From a virus, in the IMG/VR virus record IMGVR_UViG_3300003937_000231, positions 1 to 36,869 of that record: DNA of 36,869 nucleotides; one strand, written 5' to 3'. A program made the position numbers and the translations under genes. The notes below the pieces were generated by a model, which saw only the letters and a list, made by a program, of their open reading frames with translations, ran no database searches and was not told where the DNA came from. This document shows, piece after piece, positions 1-8,759 of this stretch; the stretch's first letter is position 1; each line of letters starts with the position of its first letter.

Positions 1-371
1 AGGTATCCTGAACCAGCACATTCTGGACATGTACCATCTTTGATATAATCGTCTTCGAATCCGCCCGTTAATGCATCTTGTAATTGATCGTATGCTTCTT
101 TTCTTTGCTCAGCATCATACCAGTTATCGGGCTCTCCGATCATACTTTCGTTTATGTCTTCGTTTTTAACACAATTAGGAACTGTTTTACCGAACATCTT
201 TTTTGTACCTTTTTTAGTATAACCTTTCCAGCAACGTGTTCCTTCCTCAGTTTTTTTCTTTTTCTTTTTAGAAAAAACACTTGGATTAGGACGTTTAATA
301 ACTTTGCCGACTGGTTGTGCCACTACAGCAATACCGCCTGATGTTGTTTCACTGATATCTCTTATCTTCAT
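1..371 (-). CDS. Partial conserved phage protein, 3' end outside window
   Basis: Open frame read on the minus strand from ATG at 371 to the window edge (about 123 residues seen, no stop), so the C-terminus is missing. It begins MKIRDISE, a short N-terminal peptide of the type shared by several genes to the right, with a possible ISE/T prohead-protease-type site. Residues about 45-68 carry a basic Cys-containing module (RCWKGY...MFGKTVPNCVK) that I remember recurring in proteins of marine T4-like phages. The last visible residues hold CPECAGSGY, a CxxCxGxG knuckle as in DnaJ zinc fingers. There is no Shine-Dalgarno; a late-promoter box ends 5 bases before the ATG, so a leaderless mRNA is predicted. 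Function unknown; a packaged head protein is an inference. Confidence 0.75.
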   Translation of the reverse strand, partial: MKIRDISETTSGGIAVVAQPVGKVIKRPNPSVFSKKKKKKTEEGTRCWKGYTKKGTKKMFGKTVPNCVKNEDINESMIGEPDNWYDAEQRKEAYDQLQDALTGGFEDDYIKDGTCPECAGSGY

Positions 372-376
372 AATAC

Positions 377-384
377 TATTTATC
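377..384 (-). promoter_or_regulatory. T4-type late promoter box (GATAAATA)
   Basis: Minus-strand GATAAATA five bases before the ATG at 371. With T4 late-promoter geometry (start about 6 bases after the box), transcription would begin at the A of the ATG. Confidence 0.7.
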
Positions 385-410
385 AAAGTTTGTAATTTTT
401 ATTTTAAATA

Positions 411-437
411 AAAAAAAGCACTCCGAAGAGTGCTTTT
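411..437 (-). terminator. Intrinsic terminator with cUUCGg loop
   Basis: On the minus strand a 10-bp stem (AAAAGCACTC paired with GAGTGCTTTT) is closed by a C(UUCG)G tetraloop and followed by a T run. It lies just downstream of the stop of the VWA-domain gene, before the late promoter of the next gene. Confidence 0.9.
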
Positions 438-475
438 GGTGTGACGCCTTCCGTTGTCACGGTTCCTAAGGTAGA

Positions 476-1645
476 TTAGGATTCTGATATATTTGGAATT
501 GCAAATCCAAATGTATTTAATGCATCAATAATTGTATTAGTGTAATACGCCGCTGTTGCCGCCGGAGTAACATTATCTACTCGCTTACACTTAGATGAAA
601 GATCACTTAAACCATTAGTTCCTGAATAATTACTTGTACCGCTGTGTACATTATTAATTAAAGTTTGATATGCACTAAAGTAGTTATCATATGATGCTAC
701 ACGGAATACCACTGACTTGTAATATCCGTCACCATTTGCTGATGTTGATGAACTTATAGCACTTCTTAATCCTGCCATGTCAGTATCAAATACATTAGTT
801 CTGGATGGTTCAGATCCTGCTTCAGCACCATAAGGAGATGCTTCATCCTGGAACACAAGATTAATAACCTGTGTTACATTTGCTTCACTGCCTAATGTTT
901 GCAACTGTGTAGGACCAAATGTTCTTTCATTTGGATCTTCGACAAATGATACGTTGTTATCATAGTCGTCGCTGTCATTTTTATAAAACGGTAATAATGC
1001 TTCTTTGAGTAATTCGTTTTTGGCTGTTCTTAACGCGGAAAGTGATGAGTTCATACTACCACTTGTATCAAAGAATATATTAATTTCTGTTTGGCTATCA
1101 ATCTCAACCTGCGGTGCCGCTCTGTGTAATCCACCTGCATACATAATAATCAATCTTGCAGTACCAGTAGTAGCATCACCAGTGGTTACTGTAGATTTAA
1201 TTGTTGTTTGGTCAGTGTACTTTACATTGTACTCTTCTTTTATTTCGTTTGCACTGTGATCCCAATCTGACAATAACTTAGCATTGTCACTTGCATCACC
1301 AACCTTGATTGTTGTTGCTTCTGTGGCATTAGTCCAACCTGTAAGTGGTCTAATTGCTACACTTAAAATTGTTGTGTTTGCTCTTACAACTAATTGGTTA
1401 GTAACACTGTCATTGTAATTAATAACATTACTAAACATTCTTGTTGTGTGATATCCTTCGAGCTGATCTTTAGTTACTGCATGATCGTCTGCTGTACCAT
1501 CTAAAACCTTTGCACGAGTTAAATCACCGCCGTTTTCACGTAATTGAATATCGGAGGTTCCGTCAACAACACGTGGACCGCCCTTACCTAATTCAACGTT
1601 ACCACTGACACCTGCGATACCGTAATTTTTAACTGAATCTACCAT
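476..1645 (-). CDS. Virion structural protein with von Willebrand A (MIDAS) domain
   Basis: 389 residues. The N-terminal part (about 1-180) looks like a phage fibre or decoration protein: glycine- and valine-rich, with an AVTKDQLEG segment near residue 56, beta-type and Thr/Asn-rich. Residues 188-198 contain INIFFDTSGSM, a textbook MIDAS motif (DxSGS) of VWA domains, which bind a divalent metal and mediate protein adhesion. The remaining ~190 residues would hold the rest of the VWA fold. The stop is followed by a strong terminator, so this closes a late transcription unit. The start has a weak AAGGG upstream. The role in host or particle attachment is inference; the VWA motif itself is seen directly. 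The exact virion location is unknown. Confidence 0.75.
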   Translation of the reverse strand: MVDSVKNYGIAGVSGNVELGKGGPRVVDGTSDIQLRENGGDLTRAKVLDGTADDHAVTKDQLEGYHTTRMFSNVINYNDSVTNQLVVRANTTILSVAIRPLTGWTNATEATTIKVGDASDNAKLLSDWDHSANEIKEEYNVKYTDQTTIKSTVTTGDATTGTARLIIMYAGGLHRAAPQVEIDSQTEINIFFDTSGSMNSSLSALRTAKNELLKEALLPFYKNDSDDYDNNVSFVEDPNERTFGPTQLQTLGSEANVTQVINLVFQDEASPYGAEAGSEPSRTNVFDTDMAGLRSAISSSTSANGDGYYKSVVFRVASYDNYFSAYQTLINNVHSGTSNYSGTNGLSDLSSKCKRVDNVTPAATAAYYTNTIIDALNTFGFAIPNISES

Positions 1646-1658
1646 TTTATATACCCTT

Positions 1659-2309
1659 TTAGTTTTTACCCGATTTCATATTAGCACACCAGTGATACAT
1701 TTTTCCACGCTCACCACTATACTTCTTGGCTTTAGCACGAAGATCCGTTACCGAACCCTTGCAACTTGCACCTGCTTTTTTAACTCTACCCGGTCGGCTT
1801 TTGCCTTTCTTTTTACCATCTGCAAAGTTTTCATTTGCTAAACCTAAATTAAATAAAATATTTGATTTAGATCCCGTTGTTTTTTTAGGCATCTTCTTAA
1901 CTTTTTTATCTAATGCCTCTTTCCACTTATCTTCCATTGTAGGTTGATCATCTGCTGTGTCGCTGTAATGATCGATAAGTTCTTCTATAGTAGCATCAAC
2001 TTTAATTACTTTAACTGAAGTTAATTCTAAGCCTCGAGCTACATCATAACGATGATGCCCATTTACAATATAGTTATATTTATCAATTATGATAGGTCTT
2101 ATTGTACCGTCATTGAAGCCACGTTTTGCTTTATCATGCATGCCTTTTACACGTTGACTTTGTACAGGCTTTAATTTGTCTATGCTTATTTTACCTGTTT
2201 TATAACTAAACGGACTGTCCTTTAAATTCTTTTTTCTAATCTGAGGCATCACACTACGTGGAAAGTCTTTATCTGATTCAGGTCTTTTGCCTAACTCAAA
2301 CAGTCTCAT
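1659..2309 (-). CDS. ParB/sulfiredoxin-like domain protein
   Basis: 216 residues. The N-terminus MRLFELGK matches the peptide style of its neighbours. Residues about 60-100 resemble a ParB/Srx fold: a KLKPVQ...RV segment, then RPIIIDKYNYIVNGHHRYD, where the GHHR motif is the ParB nuclease/CTPase signature. The basic C-terminal third (lysine-rich linker, then ASCKGSVTDLRAKAK...MYHWCANMKSGK) looks like a separate Cys-containing module that I recall at the ends of other marine T4-like phage proteins. Its ATG overlaps the upstream SOD stop by one base (TAATG), so it is translationally coupled to it. Likely a DNA-associated, possibly packaged protein; nuclease activity is unproven. Confidence 0.65.
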   Translation of the reverse strand: MRLFELGKRPESDKDFPRSVMPQIRKKNLKDSPFSYKTGKISIDKLKPVQSQRVKGMHDKAKRGFNDGTIRPIIIDKYNYIVNGHHRYDVARGLELTSVKVIKVDATIEELIDHYSDTADDQPTMEDKWKEALDKKVKKMPKKTTGSKSNILFNLGLANENFADGKKKGKSRPGRVKKAGASCKGSVTDLRAKAKKYSGERGKMYHWCANMKSGKN

Positions 2310-2842
2310 TACTTGATCCTCACATTGACTTTGTCCCAGTCAATTATTTTCCATATGTTATTTAGATACTTTTCTTTATCACTCTGATAATCAAGTGCCC
2401 ATGCATGTTCCCACCAATCAACTAACACTAATATATCACTTCTCATTGCATGATTAGGTATGGTTTTTATTGTGCCGTTCCTTGCAAGATACACCCAGCC
2501 ACTGCCTTGTATACTCATTGCAACTTCTTTAAACTGTTCTTTGAATGTGTCATAGTTGCCAAACTTAGCAATTATGAATTCTAATATTTCACCATGAGGT
2601 TTATTTGCACCTGCAGGTTCTTTTAACTGTGGGAAGAAAATGTTGTGCAAGAATGCACCTGCTTCATTAAATTTTGCATCACCTTTACCAGCATTAAACT
2701 TATCTACGTATGCTTTTGCAAGTTTACCAAAATGATAATCTACTGTGTCTTTGCTCATCACAGGATTTAATGCATCACGTTTATAAGGTAAACGTTCTTG
2801 TACAAGTTTTTGTTTTTGCTCAGTTAAGTTCTCAAGTCTCAT
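2309..2842 (-). CDS. sod: Fe/Mn superoxide dismutase
   Basis: 177 residues. The alignment to Fe/Mn-SOD is clear: LPYKRDAL (18-25) matches the usual LPYxxDAL, and all four metal ligands are present (H37, H66, D142 in VDWWEH, H146). FGN...F...F and GSGWVYL core motifs are also present. It should convert superoxide to oxygen and peroxide. Oddities: the helix normally reading GKHH reads GKLA (residues 39-42), losing the conserved active-site-funnel His; the position that holds Gln in many Mn enzymes is His131, as in mycobacterial-type enzymes. About 10 extra N-terminal residues (MRLENLTE...) precede the SOD fold and resemble those of neighbouring late genes. TAA of the upstream giant gene abuts this ATG. 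Packaging into the head is an inference. Confidence 0.9.
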   Translation of the reverse strand: MRLENLTEQKQKLVQERLPYKRDALNPVMSKDTVDYHFGKLAKAYVDKFNAGKGDAKFNEAGAFLHNIFFPQLKEPAGANKPHGEILEFIIAKFGNYDTFKEQFKEVAMSIQGSGWVYLARNGTIKTIPNHAMRSDILVLVDWWEHAWALDYQSDKEKYLNNIWKIIDWDKVNVRIK

Positions 2843-5800
2843 TTATGTTGCCTTAGGATTAAATTGGAATAACATTTCTTGTGGCTTATCTGTTGTGATA
2901 ATTGCAGGATTCTTTTTGTACATACTGATTTGTTTTAAGTCTTCACCTGTCTTAACAACACCAATGCTGTTTGCCGCAAAACTTATAGCGGCAAGTATTT
3001 CCCATTCACCACCCATGTCGCTGTTCTTGTACCAATTAAAGTTACTGATAATATATGCTTTTCTCACAGTGTCTGGATCTGCGTTAGGTTGTGCAAATGC
3101 TTGTATTACAGGAGCCGCTTCAGGTCCAAATATCTCACCAAAGACTGCCTGTCCGTATGCGTTTCTTTCCTGTGGTTCTAACTCTGCAGAATTACATAGT
3201 TGTACAAACTGTTCTATGTTTAAACTTTTTTGTTTGATCAAATGCTGTGCAATCAATGGCTTTATTTTTTCGCTCGATGTAACAATTTCTAACATGCGAT
3301 TACGACTTGGAACATTACCTGTTTCACCAAACCTACCACCGCCGCCACTTGGGTTACTGCTAACTGCCGCTTTAATCTCTACTGCTGTATTGCCAATGGT
3401 TACATCACCTTTACCTTGTATGCTGATTTTCCTACACAAGATTGCTAAGGCATGTTCTGCTGGGCCTTTCATTTGTTGTCCAACACCAAATATTTTTAAG
3501 TGGTCGAACATGGCTTTGTTTACACTGCTGTTAAATGTTAAATCATCTACAGTGTAACTGCCCGGTGTTAACAATACTTTAGGATTAATTACTTTGTCTT
3601 TTGCTAAGTTATCTGCAAACTCCGAACGCTCAGCATAAGTTAATGGTGCCGTTGTGAGTTCGTATGCAATTTGTATAACCATTTTGTCTGAGTACTCGCC
3701 TCGTAATACTGTTGGTAATACTTCTTGTACTCTATCTAATACATTTCCTTTGTTTAAGATTGTGTAGATTTTATCTAATAAGTCAGCATTCTTTTTAGCA
3801 AGTTCTTGATCATCAGTTGCTGTGTCTAATGCTTGTACACCTTGTATAATATCTTGCTTTGCTTGATCCAGTGATGCATATTCAAATAATTTGCCTTCTG
3901 CTAATTGCTTTTGCTGACTGCTATGTAGTGTACCCATAAACCCTTTTACTACACTTCTTAAATCTATGCCTGTTCCACCAGATGCTATTGCTAACTTAAA
4001 TGCACTAATTAATTGTGGATTGGGTATAGCAACATAGGCTTCAAACTGTCCTTTGAGATCACTGCCTAACAAAGGCTTCATCATCAAGGCATTTAATTTA
4101 TCAAGTCTATCATTTTTAGGCACTGCACCTTCTTCTACCTGTGCTTTTTTTGTATAAACTTTGTGGGCTTCATCTATTTTGCTTTTGTCAATTTTTGCCA
4201 ACAAACGTAATTGTTCTTGTAATGGTAGTTTATCAAACTTAGTAAATGCATTTTCTTTAGTAGAAATCTCTGGATTATTTATACGCCATGCCGCGGCTGA
4301 TGAAGGCTCAAACGGTTCACCATTTGGTCCGTTTATTTCCGATCTTGGTAATAGTGGAGTTTGTTTATCTGTTTCTCTGCTGTCACCGTCGTTGGTAACT
4401 TTGATACGATTTTTCTTTAACAACGCCTGGAATTCCCTGTTCACTTTCATCTTAGATGCTTGAATGTGTTCCGGAGTTTTGTAATATAAATTTTTAAAGG
4501 CTGAAATTATATTGTGAGCAACATTTTCTCGCCATGTGCCTTTATATCGCGGATTGGCTAAAACTTCCTGTGCTTCAATTGTTATATGCCAATGCCTTGT
4601 AGGAATAATAAGCAATGTGTTATAGTTGTTACGGACGCCATGTTGCATATCAAAATCTCTGTAATCTGGTCTTCCGTTTTGTAAACTTTGAACTACTTCT
4701 TCATCAACATACACATATGAGAACATTGGTACATTAATTTCGGCTTTGTGATTTTGTCCATGCTTTTTATTAAATGCTTGTTGTTTTTTATCTAACTGCT
4801 TTTTATTTGCTATTGCATTACTTTGTCCAGCGAAGCCAAGTTTCTTAGCCATGTTGTCAACTGATGTTAGGTACTTTTCAATTGCACTCACACGTCCAGT
4901 AATTAATCTTTTGATGTCTGGATGTTTATAAAAATCTGGATTATTCTGTTTGTTGTTATAGTAACGATCGAATACTCTATTAACAAAATTTTGTGTCCAA
5001 TCTTTTAATCTGTCAGTGATAGAAGTAAAACTGAAACCATTCTCACCGGATTGATTTGTTAACTCTTGTATAATATTTTCTAACTCTTCTGCTTGTCTAT
5101 CACTTAATCCAAAATAATTATAGCCGTCATCATTATCAGCATGTATAGTATCAGCAAGACCAGGATAGTTATGTAAAAAGTCTTCTTGAGTTGCGTATGC
5201 TGAACAATCTGCATATAAGTTATCTAAAGGTTTAATAAGGCTGTGTAAACTATCTATGTATAGTTGTACATCTATGTCTTTGATACGGTCGAGTTCTTCC
5301 CAATACTTTCGCATTTTAATTAACATTTTAGATTGGGCATTATCCATATATGAATCGTCCCCTGTCAAATTAGGATTATGTCCTTTTGCAACTGGGTGAT
5401 TGTAATCTTCAAATTGAGATAATTTTTTAACCAACAGTTTAAATGATTTATCATTTATAGGTTGATTAATTTTAAACCAAGCGCCGTCTCCCCTTGGTAA
5501 TGAATGGCTATATCTTCCTGCTATTATGGCTTGGTTGAACGTTTTAAATTCTCGTTGTGGGTCGCCACTGCTTAAATCTTTCCATGCCTTCTTAACGTCG
5601 TCGACTTCATTATTTGTTAATGCTGATAAAAGTGTGTATGTTTTTTCATCTAACTCTTGTCCACTTTGTATTGCATTCCACATTAGTCCTACTACTTGTT
5701 CAACCTGCGGACCTGTCATAAACGATGGAGTTTGTACAACTTGTTTCTTAAATAATCTATCTACGCCATTTTGCAAAGACTGTATTAATGTTTTTTCGTT

Positions 5801-8215
5801 AGGATTGTTTTCCCCGACATTAATCATATTTCTATTTTTTAGTATGTTAGTACTAAGTTCTTCAAATGATAATTTAAAATCTTTAATAGAATTTCTCAAC
5901 ACACCAATTGCTTTAGCATTGACTGTAGCTCTATTTAAATTTCTATTTAAGTCATAACCTGCCTGTGCAATTGCTACAGAAAAACTATTTTGTGCTCTTT
6001 GCAAATATACTGGAGCGGTTTTACTTGGTGCAATAGTGTCTGGTTTAATTACACCTCTTAACGGTTTGTCCTCATCATCTTCAGTAATTTTCTTACCAGT
6101 ATGAGCTTCATAATCTTTAACGCTCTTTCTCCACTCAGCATCTGCCTTGGGATCACTGTACTTGTTGTACTTGTTTAAATTATTCAAAGACGTTGCAAGT
6201 GTATTCATGCTGTCACGATAATTATGTTTGCTGAATAAGTTCTGCAAGACATCAACTAACGGTTGATTGTCATCATCAAATCTACCCTTTGCAAACTCTA
6301 CATCTGTAGAATCTACTTTATCCAAATTGTTTATCAAACGGAATAATGCCTTTGCATAATCTTTTTTGTATAAGTCTTTCTCATAACCTGCCTGCATTGT
6401 GACTGCATAACGCAACACTGCTTTTGCGGCTTTATTAAACTCTTCGTGATAATCTCTACCACCACCAATTCTAAATTCTATTAATTTATTACCAGAATCA
6501 TTATCAGTTTGATCTTTGAAATGTATGCTGGAAAATTTATTATGATTGATTCCTTTACGTAAAATTTCTTCAATGGCTCGGATTGACTTTGTATTGTTAG
6601 GATCTGCTTTTAATTCTTGTGCCGCTTGTTTTAATTTACCCATATGGCTTTTAGCATAACTATTGCCATCTCTGCCAAACGTGCTTAACAAATACTTGTC
6701 GCCTAATAATACTGCAAGTTTAACTTCGTTGGCTTCGTGAGCCTGTTTATCTGCTGAATTGTAACTCATGGTCACGTGTAAACCACACGAACCGTTAGTG
6801 CCGCCGCCTTGCTCATCAACCCATGTAAACAGTTGCTTCATTTCACCAAGCATTTCTTTAGGTGTGCTATACACTGGACTTATTAATTCTGCACCAGTTC
6901 CGCCTTCATTTTCAATACTGCTGTCTGTTTCTACACGCCAAAAGTCTTGATTAGTACCTGCATTAGTGTGGTACTCTCCTGATTGTACTCTATGAAACTG
7001 AGATTTGTCGTACGCCCAATCTTCTAACATAGAACCCACAGTGTATACACCTTCGCCATCTTGTCCTGGGTTACTTAAATAAATTCCATGCTCTGATAGA
7101 GTAGATCCCCAACTGCCGTATTCGTATCTGGCCCACTCATCCATGTCGTATTCGCTTCTTGCATCATCGTAGGCTTGTTCCATTGCTTCACCACTATCAC
7201 GAATCTCATCTTTAAGCCATATTTCAAGTTCATCATGATGATGTTCTTCTACTAACTGTCTACCCCAAGCAAGAATATCCCAATCCTCGTATTCTTCTTT
7301 GTCCTGATCTTCTAAATCTTCAAGATATTGATCTCTGTATTCTTCGATGTCTGATTCATCCATTTCTTGATCAATGTAATCATTTATGTAAACTTCGTCT
7401 TCTACACGACTTTGATACATTTCTTCTACGATGTCGTATTCGAGATCTAATGCTTTATCGCCAATCCATTCGTTATATGCTTCTTCGAGTGTATTGACAC
7501 TGGACTGACCTTCTTGGTCCTGGACAAATTCCTCAATGTCGGGCCAATAGTATTCATCAACCCAATTTTCATCCTCATCAGAATCGTTTATTTGTTCCCA
7601 ATATGTTTCTGCTTCGAATCCACATTTAATAGGCATGTCTAATGCTGATGTTATTAACTTTTTGTTGTTGAAATTTATTTCAAATAAATCTTCTTCGCCT
7701 TGTTCAAGTAGATTATTTTGTCTAACAAGTCTTTTGATTTTTCTATGTATATGTTGCTTACGTTTATTTTTAGATAGTATGTTTAATGCCTTACTTTCTT
7801 CTATCTCATCTGTGGAGTCAACGTTTACAACATCGTCTGGTTTCATAATGCTAAACTTTTTGGTTGCTGGATGTTGCACAACAACTGCTTCTGGATTATT
7901 ACCATCTCCTACTGGTGAGGAAACTACTCCTATTACTTGCCCTTTATCGTCTTTGTATTCTGTGCCTACTTGTAAATCTTTTGCTTTTGCTTTTGTTAGT
8001 GTAGGTTTATTTGTTGCTGTTGTACTGACAGGTCCTGTTGTAGTAGGACTTGGTGAAGGCTTATTTAATGTAGGACTTACTGCTGGCTTTTTAACTGCAC
8101 TGGTTGATTTTGCTACAGCACCTGTTTTTTGTTGTGTGACTGGTGTTGCAGGACCTTTGGTCATGCCATATTCTTTAATCACAGTTTGTATAGATCTTAA
8201 GTCTTTAAACTTCAT
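2843..8215 (-). CDS. Giant virion-type protein with amidoligase domain and PD-(D/E)XK-like motif
   Basis: 1790 residues, the largest gene here. N-terminus MKFKDLRSIQ, then a Pro/Thr/Lys-rich disordered stretch (20-80). Residues 196-590 match the Amidoligase_2 (COOH-NH2 ligase, glutamine-synthetase-like) pattern: GFEAE at 199-203, FWRVETDSS...GAELISPV at 425-448, CGLHVTMS at 477-484, IEFRIGGG at 579-586. An extremely acidic insert (about 210-350) sits within it. Such ligases form amide bonds using ATP. Residues 601-1590 are unassigned and largely helical. At 1604-1615 GDV...VEIK gives D-x8-E-x-K, a PD-(D/E)XK nuclease-like motif, followed by a GGGGRFG loop. A Shine-Dalgarno (AGGT) precedes the ATG; the stop abuts the SOD start. 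Possibly an injected internal protein; the domain calls are by motif only. Confidence 0.8.
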   Translation of the reverse strand: MKFKDLRSIQTVIKEYGMTKGPATPVTQQKTGAVAKSTSAVKKPAVSPTLNKPSPSPTTTGPVSTTATNKPTLTKAKAKDLQVGTEYKDDKGQVIGVVSSPVGDGNNPEAVVVQHPATKKFSIMKPDDVVNVDSTDEIEESKALNILSKNKRKQHIHRKIKRLVRQNNLLEQGEEDLFEINFNNKKLITSALDMPIKCGFEAETYWEQINDSDEDENWVDEYYWPDIEEFVQDQEGQSSVNTLEEAYNEWIGDKALDLEYDIVEEMYQSRVEDEVYINDYIDQEMDESDIEEYRDQYLEDLEDQDKEEYEDWDILAWGRQLVEEHHHDELEIWLKDEIRDSGEAMEQAYDDARSEYDMDEWARYEYGSWGSTLSEHGIYLSNPGQDGEGVYTVGSMLEDWAYDKSQFHRVQSGEYHTNAGTNQDFWRVETDSSIENEGGTGAELISPVYSTPKEMLGEMKQLFTWVDEQGGGTNGSCGLHVTMSYNSADKQAHEANEVKLAVLLGDKYLLSTFGRDGNSYAKSHMGKLKQAAQELKADPNNTKSIRAIEEILRKGINHNKFSSIHFKDQTDNDSGNKLIEFRIGGGRDYHEEFNKAAKAVLRYAVTMQAGYEKDLYKKDYAKALFRLINNLDKVDSTDVEFAKGRFDDDNQPLVDVLQNLFSKHNYRDSMNTLATSLNNLNKYNKYSDPKADAEWRKSVKDYEAHTGKKITEDDEDKPLRGVIKPDTIAPSKTAPVYLQRAQNSFSVAIAQAGYDLNRNLNRATVNAKAIGVLRNSIKDFKLSFEELSTNILKNRNMINVGENNPNEKTLIQSLQNGVDRLFKKQVVQTPSFMTGPQVEQVVGLMWNAIQSGQELDEKTYTLLSALTNNEVDDVKKAWKDLSSGDPQREFKTFNQAIIAGRYSHSLPRGDGAWFKINQPINDKSFKLLVKKLSQFEDYNHPVAKGHNPNLTGDDSYMDNAQSKMLIKMRKYWEELDRIKDIDVQLYIDSLHSLIKPLDNLYADCSAYATQEDFLHNYPGLADTIHADNDDGYNYFGLSDRQAEELENIIQELTNQSGENGFSFTSITDRLKDWTQNFVNRVFDRYYNNKQNNPDFYKHPDIKRLITGRVSAIEKYLTSVDNMAKKLGFAGQSNAIANKKQLDKKQQAFNKKHGQNHKAEINVPMFSYVYVDEEVVQSLQNGRPDYRDFDMQHGVRNNYNTLLIIPTRHWHITIEAQEVLANPRYKGTWRENVAHNIISAFKNLYYKTPEHIQASKMKVNREFQALLKKNRIKVTNDGDSRETDKQTPLLPRSEINGPNGEPFEPSSAAAWRINNPEISTKENAFTKFDKLPLQEQLRLLAKIDKSKIDEAHKVYTKKAQVEEGAVPKNDRLDKLNALMMKPLLGSDLKGQFEAYVAIPNPQLISAFKLAIASGGTGIDLRSVVKGFMGTLHSSQQKQLAEGKLFEYASLDQAKQDIIQGVQALDTATDDQELAKKNADLLDKIYTILNKGNVLDRVQEVLPTVLRGEYSDKMVIQIAYELTTAPLTYAERSEFADNLAKDKVINPKVLLTPGSYTVDDLTFNSSVNKAMFDHLKIFGVGQQMKGPAEHALAILCRKISIQGKGDVTIGNTAVEIKAAVSSNPSGGGGRFGETGNVPSRNRMLEIVTSSEKIKPLIAQHLIKQKSLNIEQFVQLCNSAELEPQERNAYGQAVFGEIFGPEAAPVIQAFAQPNADPDTVRKAYIISNFNWYKNSDMGGEWEILAAISFAANSIGVVKTGEDLKQISMYKKNPAIITTDKPQEMLFQFNPKAT

Positions 8216-8220
8216 TCCAG

Positions 8221-8499
8221 TTACCTATTAAGCATTTTTAATCTGCGACTTGCAGGATTAAATCTTTTTGTTCTCTGTGCTTTACGCTTCATGCGTGAAC
8301 CAAACTTTGCTTTAGTTTTTTTAAGTGTTAATCTTTTCTTTAGATCAATTGGTGCTGAACATTGTGCCGCTGTGCTTACTACTCTGCCTTTTCGTCTACC
8401 TGAGGTGCATCTCACAGCACGGACTACTTTGTTGCCCATCTTACGCCACACCATTCTTGCTTCAAGAATATTTTCTTCAGTGAGTTGCTCGTATCTCAT
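8221..8499 (-). CDS. Small conserved basic protein
   Basis: 92 residues from the ATG at 8499, chosen because it overlaps the upstream TGA as ATGA; a longer frame would run far into the neighbour. The start MRYEQLTEENILEA carries the recurrent N-terminal style and an ILE/A cleavage-like site. The remainder is very rich in Lys/Arg, with two Cys (RCTSGRRKGR, AAQCSAP) and a repeated KRxxRTKRxNPASRR-type tail. I recall similar basic proteins in many T4-like marine phages, without a known role. A DNA-binding, head-packaged protein is the simplest reading, as inference. Confidence 0.75.
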   Translation of the reverse strand: MRYEQLTEENILEARMVWRKMGNKVVRAVRCTSGRRKGRVVSTAAQCSAPIDLKKRLTLKKTKAKFGSRMKRKAQRTKRFNPASRRLKMLNR

Positions 8500-8744
8500 A
8501 CACCCATCATCCTCATAAGCAAACCACCTACTGTGGCTAATAATGTTGTTACTGTTAATCCAACAATTGCAACAATCCAACCCTCAAGTTTATTTAATCT
8601 TGCTTTGGTATCTTCTTTGAATTCTCTTAATTCAGTTGTGATGTTTTCAATACGCAACATATCAGCAATGATATGAGCTTCAAGATTACCATCCTCAAGA
8701 TATTTTTTTTCTACTTTACTTTCTGGTTGTGCTTTTCTTGGCAT
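8496..8744 (-). CDS. Small coiled-coil protein with C-terminal membrane helix (XhlA/holin-like)
   Basis: 82 residues. Residues about 20-55 form a charged heptad-like helix (ADMLRIENITTELREFKEDT...LNKLEGW) followed by a hydrophobic segment (about 57-76, IVAIVGLTVTTLLATVGGLL). This helix-then-single-membrane-span layout is that of XhlA-type hemolysin/holin accessory proteins and of some phage membrane proteins. No cleavable signal is seen. It sits between virion-type genes, with ATGA coupling to the downstream basic protein. A lysis or membrane role is inferred from architecture only; no endolysin is nearby. Confidence 0.65.
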   Translation of the reverse strand: MPRKAQPESKVEKKYLEDGNLEAHIIADMLRIENITTELREFKEDTKARLNKLEGWIVAIVGLTVTTLLATVGGLLMRMMGV

Positions 8745-8759
8745 AACAATTTTCTCTTA

